Source: DATFYP01 sp035626235
Lineage (GTDB): Archaea; Thermoproteota; Nitrososphaeria; Nitrososphaerales; Gagatemarchaeaceae
Direction of reading: 5' to 3'
Assembly (NCBI GenBank): GCA_035626235.1
Contig: DASPOB010000054.1
Location: 1-7,572, forward strand
DNA: 7,572 bases
Position numbers and translations under genes: made by a program. The notes below the pieces were generated by a model that searched no databases, was not told the DNA's origin, and saw only the letters and a list, made by a program, of their open reading frames with translations. Numbering within the stretch: position 1 is the first letter of the stretch; every line of letters begins with the position of its first letter. This document shows positions 1 to 5,438 of this stretch, in pieces.

Positions 1-150
1 CCTAACCTTCGTCAGGACATTGGACCCCGCGGCCACGACAATCTTCTTTCTCCCTGCCGACTCGCGGACGAACTCTCCCAAGTGCGAGAGAACTCCATCT
101 CCGATTAGGACCTTGGTCGGGAGCTCCATGAGATGAGATGCGGAGTCCAC
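1..150 (-). CDS. egsA: sn-glycerol-1-phosphate dehydrogenase, N-terminal fragment (cut by left edge)
   Basis: Fifty codons are open on the minus strand up to the window edge. The product begins MDSASHLMELPTKV and continues with LIGDGVL, a short helix, then KKIVVAAGSNV. This order (ELPxxVxxGxGVL, helix, KKxxVVxxGxNV) is what I recall for the N-terminus of archaeal NAD(P)H-dependent sn-glycerol-1-phosphate dehydrogenase, which reduces dihydroxyacetone phosphate to the G1P backbone of archaeal membrane lipids in the cytoplasm. The metal site and most of the nucleotide-binding domain lie outside the window. I chose the GTG at 148-150 because a TATA-like box at 172-180 would place the transcript start almost on it. 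An internal ATG at 127-129 (43 codons) is the alternative. Other members of the iron-alcohol-dehydrogenase-like superfamily cannot be excluded on so short a fragment. Confidence 0.72.
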   Translation of the reverse strand, partial: MDSASHLMELPTKVLIGDGVLSHLGEFVRESAGRKKIVVAAGSNVLTKVR

Positions 151-459
151 GTTTCCGGAGGATGAAGATGTCGATTTAAGCTCGACGAGGAAGGGATGGT
201 TGTAACTCGAGAGGTCTCCTTGGAGACGGGCAGCAATTGCATCATCGCTTCGTGGAGCCCCGCGCCTCGGTGGAGGGGCAGAGCCCCGTAGAGGGGCGGG
301 CGTAGCAGTCGAGGGACGGGAAGTGGCTAGCGCTTCCAACTGAAGCCGTCGAGGGAACGCAAGCAACACAGGGCGCGGACTGAGAGTCTTCGGGGCTGGC
401 CCTTTGGGGCTTGCCTCTCGGGCATAGGTCGGTTATTCTGCCGGTTATCAGTGGTAGGC
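151..459. other. Non-coding, hairpin-rich intergenic region
   Basis: This 309-base gap has no open frame with protein-like composition; the one long minus-strand frame reads as a low-complexity Ser/Pro/Cys peptide. What can be seen is secondary-structure potential. There is a GTCTCC-TT-GGAGAC hairpin near 213-226. Four alternating complementary heptamers, GAGCCCC / GAGGGGC / GAGCCCC / GAGGGGC, start at 255, 273, 281 and 291. A 19-base imperfect palindrome lies at 319-337. The 9-mer GTCGAGGGA is repeated at 308 and 348. GACT-GAG-AGTC and GCCC-TTT-GGGGC stems lie between 375 and 410. I looked for SRP RNA, RNase P RNA and tRNA signatures on both strands and did not find them. It may be an unrecognised structured RNA or long untranslated region; strand is unknown. 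Confidence 0.3.
172..180 (-). promoter_or_regulatory. TATA-like box upstream of the G1P dehydrogenase gene
   Basis: Read on the minus strand this is CTTAAATCG. Its centre lies about 26 nt upstream of the GTG at 148-150, the spacing expected for archaeal TBP-dependent initiation on a leaderless transcript. It is a single weak match in a GC-rich context. Confidence 0.4.
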
Positions 460-699
460 TCAGGTCGCGAGCATGATTATGCCAATCAAGGTGCACGCGG
501 CACCCACAATCCAGAATCCCGCCACCTCGGACTGGGCAAACTGGTGGGCTTGGATTGCAGACAGATTACCCGCAGTCACGCTGGGGCCGAAGAACGCCCC
601 CGAGAGGGCGTTAAGGCCGAAACCGACGGAAACGAGAATGATTCCGCTTATGACTAATGCCAGTCCCAGCCAATCCTCGTGTCCGTCAGCCAACGCCAT
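460..699 (-). CDS. Small two-helix membrane protein of unknown function
   Basis: This is a 79-residue product. After a short acidic N-terminus (MALADGHED) come two hydrophobic segments, about residues 10-32 and 59-78. They are separated by a roughly 26-residue loop with small residues and one His-Gln pair. The protein ends directly after the second helix, so both termini would be on the same side of the membrane. I do not recognise a family. The clean helix-loop-helix hydropathy, the ATG start, and a weak TATA-like GTTATG about 22-26 nt upstream (720-725, minus strand) argue that it is real. The opposite-strand frames over the same bases have no such organisation. It is divergent from psmB, with 160 bases between the two starts. 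Function cannot be inferred beyond membrane location. Confidence 0.6.
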   Translation of the reverse strand: MALADGHEDWLGLALVISGIILVSVGFGLNALSGAFFGPSVTAGNLSAIQAHQFAQSEVAGFWIVGAACTLIGIIMLAT

Positions 700-794
700 T
701 ACCGACTATCCTGACTCTCATAACGGTGTCCGTACCGCCTGTGAATCACCTTCGGTCGTCCCTCGCAGACGAAACAGCATCGCTTTCATGGTTC

Positions 795-808
795 GAAAGA
801 TTAAATAG
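795..808 (+). promoter_or_regulatory. BRE/TATA promoter of the psmB-aCPSF1 operon
   Basis: The sequence CGAAAGATTAAATAG combines a purine-rich BRE-like stretch with a TTAAATAG box. This is the best promoter match in the window. Initiation would be expected near 828-834, leaving a leader of about 25-30 nt before the ATG at 860. Confidence 0.7.
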
Positions 809-859
809 GCGAGAACTTCACGCCAGTTTTGTCCGTTTTCGCAAGGTCAATTGGTCCTA

Positions 860-1531
860 ATGTCACATGAGTTCAAGGTGATGACAGGAAAGCCGCTGAG
901 CACGGCAATGTACCACGGCACCACTACTGTCGGGCTAGTCTGCAGCGACGGCGTGGTTCTGGCCACCGACACGAGGGTGACCGCGGGAGGTTTCATCGCC
1001 CACAAGAGAGGCAAGAAGCTTCTCAAGATCGACGACAACATCGCCATGACCATCTCGGGAGGGGTGGCGGACGCGATGAACGTTGTCGACACGCTCAAGT
1101 ATTACACCAACATCTACAGGATTGAAAGGAACAGGCAGATGCCGGTGAAGTCAGCTGCCCAGATCGTCTCCAACATACTGTTCTCCTCGAGGCTCTACCC
1201 CTACATCGCGGACGTGCTCGTGGGCGGCCTCGACACTAAAGGGGGATCCATCTACAACGTGGACATCTTCGGGTCCATCGCCCGAGAGACGATGATAGCC
1301 ACTGGGAGCGGCTCGCCCGTGGCCTACGGCGTGCTCGAAGCAGAATTCAAGGAAGGCCAGCCCGCGGCCAAGACCTACCCTCTCGCGGCAAAGGCCATAA
1401 TAGCAGCCACGAGAAGGAACGTCTTCACAGGAGACCACTTCGACGTGGCGGTCCTGGACAGGAACGGGTTCAAGGAAATCCAGGAGCAGGAGAAGGACAA
1501 GCTCCTGGCCCAATTCACCAGTCACAGTTAG
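860..1531 (+). CDS. psmB: Proteasome subunit beta (20S core particle protease subunit)
   Basis: The 223-residue product is an N-terminal nucleophile hydrolase that lines the chamber of the archaeal 20S proteasome and degrades unfolded proteins fed by PAN/Cdc48-type ATPases. A 20-residue propeptide ends in Gly20, and autolysis would expose Thr21 as mature Thr1 in the motif HG/TTTVG. In mature numbering Asp17 (TDTR) and Lys33 (RGKKLL) are present, as is the GSGSP turn (about 129-133). Two residues that normally support catalysis differ: the usual RDxxSG reads RNVFTG, so family Asp166 is Asn and Ser169 is Thr. ATG 860 was preferred to an in-frame TTG at 851 and an ATG at 881, because it gives a normal-length propeptide and suits the promoter at 795-808. 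The downstream aCPSF1 gene starts 3 nt after the stop, so the two are surely co-transcribed. Many TACK archaea carry two beta paralogues; which one this is cannot be told here. Confidence 0.96.
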   Translation: MSHEFKVMTGKPLSTAMYHGTTTVGLVCSDGVVLATDTRVTAGGFIAHKRGKKLLKIDDNIAMTISGGVADAMNVVDTLKYYTNIYRIERNRQMPVKSAAQIVSNILFSSRLYPYIADVLVGGLDTKGGSIYNVDIFGSIARETMIATGSGSPVAYGVLEAEFKEGQPAAKTYPLAAKAIIAATRRNVFTGDHFDVAVLDRNGFKEIQEQEKDKLLAQFTSHS

Positions 1532-1534
1532 GGT

Positions 1535-3448
1535 TTGGAACAGAAAACCAACGGTATCAGCTTGATGAGCGCGATACTGAACAACATCCCAGCGGAGGCT
1601 GGGATAACGAGGATCGAGTACGAGGGGCCGAGGATAGCCCTCTACACTAGGAACCCTGCGTTCCTCCACAAGAACAGTTTCGTCGTCTCGGAGATAGTGA
1701 ACTCCCTTAAGAAGAGGGTGGTCACAAGAACGGAGAAGGCCATCCGCAAGCCGGAGAACGAGGCGCGACTAGCTCTTGAGAAACTCGTCCCGCCGGAGGC
1801 CGGCACATCGTCTTACTTCTTCGACGATGCGCTTGGAGAGATCACCATCGAGGCTTCATCTCCGAAGGCGCTGTCGCAGGAAGCCGGCTTCGACCTCGGA
1901 GCGGCCATGGAGCAGACGGGGTGGAAGGTCAAGGTCAGGAAGGCGCCCCACATCCCTTCAACGGCCATCCAGAACGTCTACTACGCCTGGAAGGTGGGGA
2001 GCGAGACCAGGGAGAGGTTCTACAGGGACCTCGGCGAGTCAATCTTCAGACCGAGACTGACGTCGACCGAGCACGTAACGATAAAGACCCTCGGCGCTTT
2101 CCAGGAAGTGGGGAGGTCATGTCTGCTCGTCGAAACGGCGGAGAGCAAGGTGCTGCTCGACTGCGGGATACACCCAGGTGCGAGGAACGCATGGGACGCC
2201 TACCCTAGGCTGGACTGGGCCGACGTCTCGCCCGCCGATCTCGACGCCATTGTGATCAGCCACGCTCACCTCGACCACATGGGCTTTCTGCCTGCGATGT
2301 TCAAGTACGGCTACGACGGCCCTGTCTACTGCACGGAGCCGACCCTCCCTCTGATGACCCTGCTCCAGAGCGACTTCGTCAAGATAGCCCAGATAGAAGG
2401 GGGGCGTCTGATCTACGACCAGAAGGACATCAGGGACACGGTCCAGCACGCCATCACCCTGCCCTACAGCACGGTGACAGACATATCGCCCGACATCAAG
2501 CTCGTCTTCAACAACGCCGGCCACATCCTGGGCTCGGCCACGGTCCACCTGCACATCGGGGAAGGCGCACACAACATCGTCTACACCGGCGACTACAAGT
2601 ACGGGAGGACCCAGCTCTTCGACTCAGCCACGTGGAACTACCCGAGAGTGGAGACACTGATCACGGAGAGCACCTACGGCAACAAGGAGGACATCATGCC
2701 CGTGCGCGAAGAAGTGGAAATGAACTTCGTGAACGCCATTAACGACATACTCAGGACAGGCGGGAAGGTACTGATTCCCATTCCGGCGGTCGGCAGGGCA
2801 CAGGAGATAATACTTGTTCTGGACCAGTACATGAGAAGCAAGGTCTTGGTGGAGGCCCCCGTCTTCATGGAGGGGATGATCTCGGAGGCCACGGCGATCC
2901 ACGTCTCGTACGCCGACTACCTATCGAGGGAGCTGAGGGCGAAGATCCTCGACGAAGGGGTGAACCCGTTCGCCTCGGAGTACTTCACCGAGGTGGAGCA
3001 CCCGTCCAACCGGGAGGAGGCATTCAGGGAGGGACCGGCCATCATAATGGCCACGTCGGGGATGCTCGAAGGCGGACCCGTCCTGGACTACTTCGAGAAC
3101 ATCGCGCCCGTTGAGAGGAACAAGATACTCTTCGTCTCCTACCAGGTTCAGGGGACATTGGGGAGGAGGGTCCTCGACGGGAGCAGCCAGGCGAGCCTCA
3201 TGGACGAGAGCGGAAAAATCAAGATTGTGGACGTCAACTGCGCTGTACAGAAGATCGAGGGGTTCAGCGGGCACAGCGACTACAACCAGATCATACGCTT
3301 TGTTGGCAAGGTGAGGCCGAAGCTTCAGCAGGTGATCGTCAACCACGGGGAGAAGAGGAAGACCGAGAACCTCGCCTACGCGATACAGAGGATCTACCGG
3401 GTCCCGGCGATCCACCCAGCCGTGCAGGAAGCCATCAGGGTCTACTAG
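1535..3448 (+). CDS. aCPSF1 / FttA: KH-domain beta-CASP ribonuclease, transcription termination factor
   Basis: The 637-residue product is the archaeal homologue of CPSF73. It cleaves nascent RNA at U-rich sites to terminate transcription and can trim 5' to 3'. Two KH-type RNA-binding segments fill about residues 1-150 (EYEGPRIALYTRNP is the family start). A metallo-beta-lactamase core follows, with ISHAHLDHMG giving His243, His245, Asp247 and His248, then His330 (NAGHILGS) and Asp353 (YTGDYKYG). The beta-CASP insert contains Glu378 (TESTYGN), GRAQE (420-424) and TSGMLEGGP (507-515). The metallo-beta-lactamase fold closes with His580 (FSGHSDY) and His604 (IVNHGE). All expected zinc ligands are present and the length is typical. 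The TTG at 1535 is chosen because it retains the leading helix of the KH domain; an ATG at 1565 would trim 10 residues. It is the second gene of an operon with psmB, a neighbourhood seen in many archaea. Confidence 0.97.
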   Translation: MEQKTNGISLMSAILNNIPAEAGITRIEYEGPRIALYTRNPAFLHKNSFVVSEIVNSLKKRVVTRTEKAIRKPENEARLALEKLVPPEAGTSSYFFDDALGEITIEASSPKALSQEAGFDLGAAMEQTGWKVKVRKAPHIPSTAIQNVYYAWKVGSETRERFYRDLGESIFRPRLTSTEHVTIKTLGAFQEVGRSCLLVETAESKVLLDCGIHPGARNAWDAYPRLDWADVSPADLDAIVISHAHLDHMGFLPAMFKYGYDGPVYCTEPTLPLMTLLQSDFVKIAQIEGGRLIYDQKDIRDTVQHAITLPYSTVTDISPDIKLVFNNAGHILGSATVHLHIGEGAHNIVYTGDYKYGRTQLFDSATWNYPRVETLITESTYGNKEDIMPVREEVEMNFVNAINDILRTGGKVLIPIPAVGRAQEIILVLDQYMRSKVLVEAPVFMEGMISEATAIHVSYADYLSRELRAKILDEGVNPFASEYFTEVEHPSNREEAFREGPAIIMATSGMLEGGPVLDYFENIAPVERNKILFVSYQVQGTLGRRVLDGSSQASLMDESGKIKIVDVNCAVQKIEGFSGHSDYNQIIRFVGKVRPKLQQVIVNHGEKRKTENLAYAIQRIYRVPAIHPAVQEAIRVY

Positions 3449-3547
3449 CGGTATTCTGCACCCCTGTCATCTCCGACCAATCCTTACCCACGTCAATTGG
3501 AGTCGTCCGGAGGGCAGACCTTCAGTCCTCCAGAATCGCGCGACAGG

Positions 3548-3560
3548 CTATATCATATCC
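3548..3560 (+). promoter_or_regulatory. TATA-like box upstream of the structured block
   Basis: CTATATCATATCC is AT-rich within GC-rich surroundings, and its centre lies about 22-26 nt before the first arm of the hairpin that starts at 3575. This is the geometry expected if a transcript begins at or just inside that hairpin. No open reading frame begins at the matching distance. Confidence 0.35.
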
Positions 3561-3574
3561 GAGTCGGATTCAAC

Positions 3575-3723
3575 GAGGGGCGGAGAAGCCGCCAGGGGTG
3601 CCCTTGACGGCGGCGGTTGGCCTTCCGATTCTCCGCCCCTCAGGTCGAATGATGGGTCTTTGTTTCATGCGGAAGACTGTTGCCAACCGCCAGTCACAGA
3701 GTCTCTCTGTGCGCCATTCGACC
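3575..3723 (+). ncRNA. Candidate structured non-coding RNA, family not recognised
   Basis: Two adjoining domains can be drawn by eye. In domain 1, GAGGGGCGGAGAA (3575-3587) pairs perfectly over 13 bp with 3629-3641 and encloses a second stem, GCCGCC (3588-3593) with GGCGGC (3609-3614). In domain 2, GGTCGAATG (3643-3651) pairs over 9 bp with CATTCGACC (3715-3723) and encloses GACTG/CAGTC (3675-3679 with 3691-3695) and a perfect 7-bp hairpin with a 3-base loop (3695-3711); these last two stems share base 3695. In addition, GGCGGTTGGC (3612-3621) is fully complementary to 3682-3691, which would link the domains as an alternative or tertiary pairing. A TATA-like box lies just upstream. It lacks SRP RNA and RNase P RNA signatures that I could recognise. 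The plus strand is inferred only from the TATA position. Confidence 0.38.
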
Positions 3724-4066
3724 CATGGTTGGAGTCAAAGGGACGGACGAATACTTGAGACTTCGGATTCCTGAATCCTACTGTGCTCGCGGGCGCGTCT
3801 TCCGGGCTGACTCCACCCGGGTCCCTATCGGCATGTAGAATCTGTCTTGTGAGGGGATATGGGATGGATGCCAAGGCCGAGTTCATGGCAGGCCATGCAC
3901 CGACGGCCCATGGCCCCACGCCGTCGACCAGAACCGCGGCCTGGAGCTCGACTCTGTCCGCCCTTCAATGCAGGTTAGCGGGTCCCGACCGGAATCCCGG
4001 ATGCCGTCAGGTTAGAGGAGACGTGGCAAGGCAGGTCTGCACTCTCCGTGAGATTCAAACTCCCCC

Positions 4067-4435
4067 ATGAACCCTGGAAGCGAGCTCGAGCATCATCCCG
4101 AGCTTGTAAAGGCAGTCGGCATCCACCGCTGAACAGAAAGACGCCATCACCCGAGAGCAGCACCCTTCGTCCGCGGATGTCGGAATGCGACCAACGGTGA
4201 GGAGGACCCTAGATCGGACCGCAGGCACAGTCGAAACCGAGGCGACCGGAGGGAGGGAATGGGACCACCTCGCCGGGTCGCCAAGGGTGGTTCCGTCTGG
4301 TCGAAAGCGCGCTGGGCGTACGGTGGGAATCACGGCTTCGCAGGGTTCTTTCTGAAGGGCGGAACCGAGCGAGCATTCGAGAAGTACTTGGATACGCACG
4401 TGGAGGCCTTGGACGCGCTTACCCAAGCAAAGTAG
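4067..4435 (+). pseudogene. Possible decayed gene; intact 58-codon tail at 4259-4435
   Basis: The last 40 codons before the TAG at 4433 read like a real protein end: YGGNHGFAGFF, then LKGGTERAFEKYLDTHVEALDAL, an amphipathic helix. An ATG at 4259 would give a 58-residue product, but its first part is rich in Arg and Gly and unconvincing. Farther up, the same frame contains HHPELVKAVGIH (about 4091-4126) before a TGA. The intervening stretch reads more plausibly in another frame (DAITREQHPSSADVG, then GTVETEATGGREWDHL). This alternation suggests a short gene broken by small indels and a stop. The HPE segment and the closing helix recall the layout of START/SRPBCC-type domains, but that resemblance is only an impression. 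The alternative is a genuine small ORF with non-coding sequence upstream. Confidence 0.25.
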
Positions 4436-4487
4436 TCGGATTAACTCGCCCTAGAGCCGGCTTCGATTCACTTCCGCCTGGCGTTCA

Positions 4488-4507
4488 CGCCCGCCTGAAG
4501 GCGGGTG
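4488..4507. repeat. GC-rich hairpin (inverted repeat), possible terminator or boundary element
   Basis: CGCCCGCC and GGCGGGTG are complementary over 8 bp (one G-T pair) around a TGAA loop. It lies between the decayed-gene stop (4435) and the GNAT promoter. There is no following T-run, so it does not look like a bacterial-style terminator, and archaeal termination does not need hairpins. Its role is unknown. Confidence 0.35.
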
Positions 4508-4530
4508 GCCGCCGTCAGCACAGAGGATGA

Positions 4531-4537
4531 CAATAAA
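4531..4537 (+). promoter_or_regulatory. TATA-like box of the GNAT gene
   Basis: CAATAAA lies about 30-36 nt upstream of the TTG at 4567, which places the likely transcript start within a few bases of the start codon. The surrounding sequence is GC-rich, so the AT tract stands out. Confidence 0.4.
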
Positions 4538-4566
4538 GGGGGACCGACGACACCCGCGAGATAGAG

Positions 4567-5085
4567 TTGAAGGGCTTCAAGGTCGCTAAGGCCACCGGGA
4601 AGGACGTCGAGGTCCTGGTCCGTCAGAGGCACATGATGTTCGAAGAGATGAGACATCCCTCGAAGGAAGAGCACAGAGTCGGAGACGAAACTTACCGGTC
4701 CTGGGCCAGAGCCAAGCTGAGGTCCGGGGAACTGCTCGGCCTCCTGGTGATGTCACCAGACGGGAGGGTCGTGGCAGGGGGGTGCGTGTGGCTCCGCGAA
4801 GTACAGCCTGCGCCGGGAAGGACCAGCGGCGTCATGCCCTACCTGATGTCGATGTACACCGAACCCGAATTCAGGCGCAGGGGGCTGGCCACCCTGGTTG
4901 TAGGGAAGGCGATGGACTGGGCTCGCATGGGGGGATACGACAGGATGACCCTGCACGCCTCTGAGCCGGGAAAGGAGGTCTATTCGAGGTTGGGGTGGGA
5001 GCGGTCCTGGGAGATGAGGGCGGACCTGACCGGGAAGCCGGCACGCAGAAAGGGGCCCGCTACTGCAAGCCGCGCCAGATCTTGA
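4567..5085 (+). CDS. GNAT-family N-acetyltransferase
   Basis: The 172-residue product is predicted to transfer an acetyl group from acetyl-CoA to an unknown amine. The single GNAT domain starts with beta-strand FKVAKATGKDVEVLV and a helix containing RHMMFEEMRHP. A strand pair follows at about 58-79 (LGLLVMSPDGRVVAGGCVWL). Motif A is SMYTEPEFRRRGLATLVV, in which R103-R104-R105-G106-L107-A108 is the Q/RxxGxG/A pyrophosphate-binding loop. Motif B-like LHASEPGKEVYSRLGWE lies at 129-145. The C-terminal 20 residues are basic and low in complexity, and overlap the sepF tail. The TTG start suits the TATA-like box at 4531-4537; no ATG gives a complete first strand. The overall arrangement resembles small-molecule GNATs more than ribosomal RimI. 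Substrate is not predictable. Confidence 0.85.
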   Translation: MKGFKVAKATGKDVEVLVRQRHMMFEEMRHPSKEEHRVGDETYRSWARAKLRSGELLGLLVMSPDGRVVAGGCVWLREVQPAPGRTSGVMPYLMSMYTEPEFRRRGLATLVVGKAMDWARMGGYDRMTLHASEPGKEVYSRLGWERSWEMRADLTGKPARRKGPATASRARS

Positions 5086-5359
5086 CGCCGGGCGGAGTGA
5101 TTACTACCCGCTCGTCCCCGAGTCTGGCGATGTCGCCCCCGACGGCCGTGGCGAACTCGTAGAGCTGCTCGACCGACGACTTCAGCTCGTCGAGGCTCTT
5201 CTGAGCGAGGGGCGTCACCTTGAGTATCACGATTGTCCTGTTGGTCACGTCTTCCTGGATCTTCGGGATGTCCTCCACGCTTCTGAGGGCAAGCGCCTTC
5301 AACAGGATTTCCTTGCTCTTCCCCTCGACCCTCCTCTCCTGGACAGTCCCTGACGACAT
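5060..5359 (-). CDS. sepF: Archaeal cell-division protein SepF (short form)
   Basis: The 99-residue product matches the SepF fold, which tethers FtsZ to the membrane at mid-cell in archaea that divide with FtsZ. The core begins near residue 19 with LLKALALRSVEDIPKIQEDV and continues with a strand and TPLAQKSL (49-56), a long helix, GGDIARLGDERVVITPPGVKIW (74-95), and ends five residues later. GGDIARLG is the diagnostic dimerisation stretch. Only about 18 polar residues precede the core, with no amphipathic membrane-targeting helix, which is unusual for the family. The start is fixed by an ATG preceded by an AAAGGAGA purine run and by a TATA-like box at 5393-5402; an upstream extension would run through the promoter. 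The 3' end overlaps the convergent GNAT gene by 26 bases. No ftsZ is in the window. Confidence 0.9.
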   Translation of the reverse strand: MSSGTVQERRVEGKSKEILLKALALRSVEDIPKIQEDVTNRTIVILKVTPLAQKSLDELKSSVEQLYEFATAVGGDIARLGDERVVITPPGVKIWRGLQ

Positions 5360-5392
5360 CTCCTGATTTCTTTCTCCTTTGACCTCTGGCCT

Positions 5393-5402
5393 GTTATTAA
5401 GC
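5393..5402 (-). promoter_or_regulatory. TATA-like box of sepF (near-palindromic, could also fire on the plus strand)
   Basis: Read on the minus strand it is GCTTAATAAC; its centre is about 38 nt upstream of the sepF ATG, giving a leader of about 12 nt. The plus-strand reading (TTATTAAG) is almost equally TATA-like and points toward a small ORF at 5439-5561. Confidence 0.55.
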
Positions 5403-5438
5403 CTGCGTTCTCTTCACAGTTCTAGGCTACGCGCGAAT

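Larger units (their letters stand above)
3449..4566. other. Long gene-poor gap between aCPSF1 and the GNAT gene
   Basis: About 1.1 kb in an otherwise compact window has no convincing intact protein gene. It contains a TATA-like box (3548-3560), a strongly structured block at 3575-3723, a GGATTC-CT-GAATCC hairpin near 3766-3779, a stretch at 3800-4060 in which I see nothing I can support, a probable decayed gene at about 4067-4435, and a GC hairpin at 4488-4507 shortly before the GNAT promoter. The longest frames on either strand look like random translations rich in Pro, Arg and Ser. There is no sign of transposase fragments or terminal repeats. Confidence 0.6.

Noticed and set aside
242..496. 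84-codon open frame on the minus strand across the gap before the G1P dehydrogenase gene
   Set aside because: The translation is a mix of Ser, Pro, Cys and Arg without hydrophobic core or recognisable motif, it overlaps the better-supported membrane-protein gene, and the DNA is dominated by hairpins.
473..808. 111-codon plus-strand frame opposite the small membrane protein
   Set aside because: It runs through the psmB promoter, has no domain-like composition, and is explained as the antisense shadow of the two-helix protein.
1151..3415. Several long minus-strand frames antisense to psmB and aCPSF1
   Set aside because: These are expected from GC-rich codon bias on the coding strand; the sense proteins show complete catalytic motifs.
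3575..3641. Perfect 13-bp inverted repeat considered as ends of a miniature transposable element
   Set aside because: The arms enclose only about 41 bases, there is no flanking direct duplication, and the inside is itself paired, so a folded RNA is the simpler reading.
3792..3830. Minus-strand CCCGGAAGA resembling the GGAA tetraloop of SRP RNA
   Set aside because: The bases around it do not form the conserved SRP helix 8, and the expected AGCAG side of the asymmetric loop is missing.
3725..3838. 37-residue ORF starting MVGVKGTDEYLRLRIPE
   Set aside because: It starts with reasonable composition, but it is very short, lacks a promoter or ribosome site at a fitting distance, and its first bases overlap the end of the candidate structured RNA.
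4020..4075. tRNA-like look: ATTCAAAC resembling a T-loop and CTGCACT resembling a Cys anticodon loop
   Set aside because: Neither loop is flanked by a proper 5-bp stem, the two are too close together, and no acceptor stem can be drawn.
4055..4426. 123-codon minus-strand frame opposite the decayed gene
   Set aside because: The translation has no coherent secondary structure or motif, and the plus strand gives a far more protein-like C-terminus at 4300-4435.
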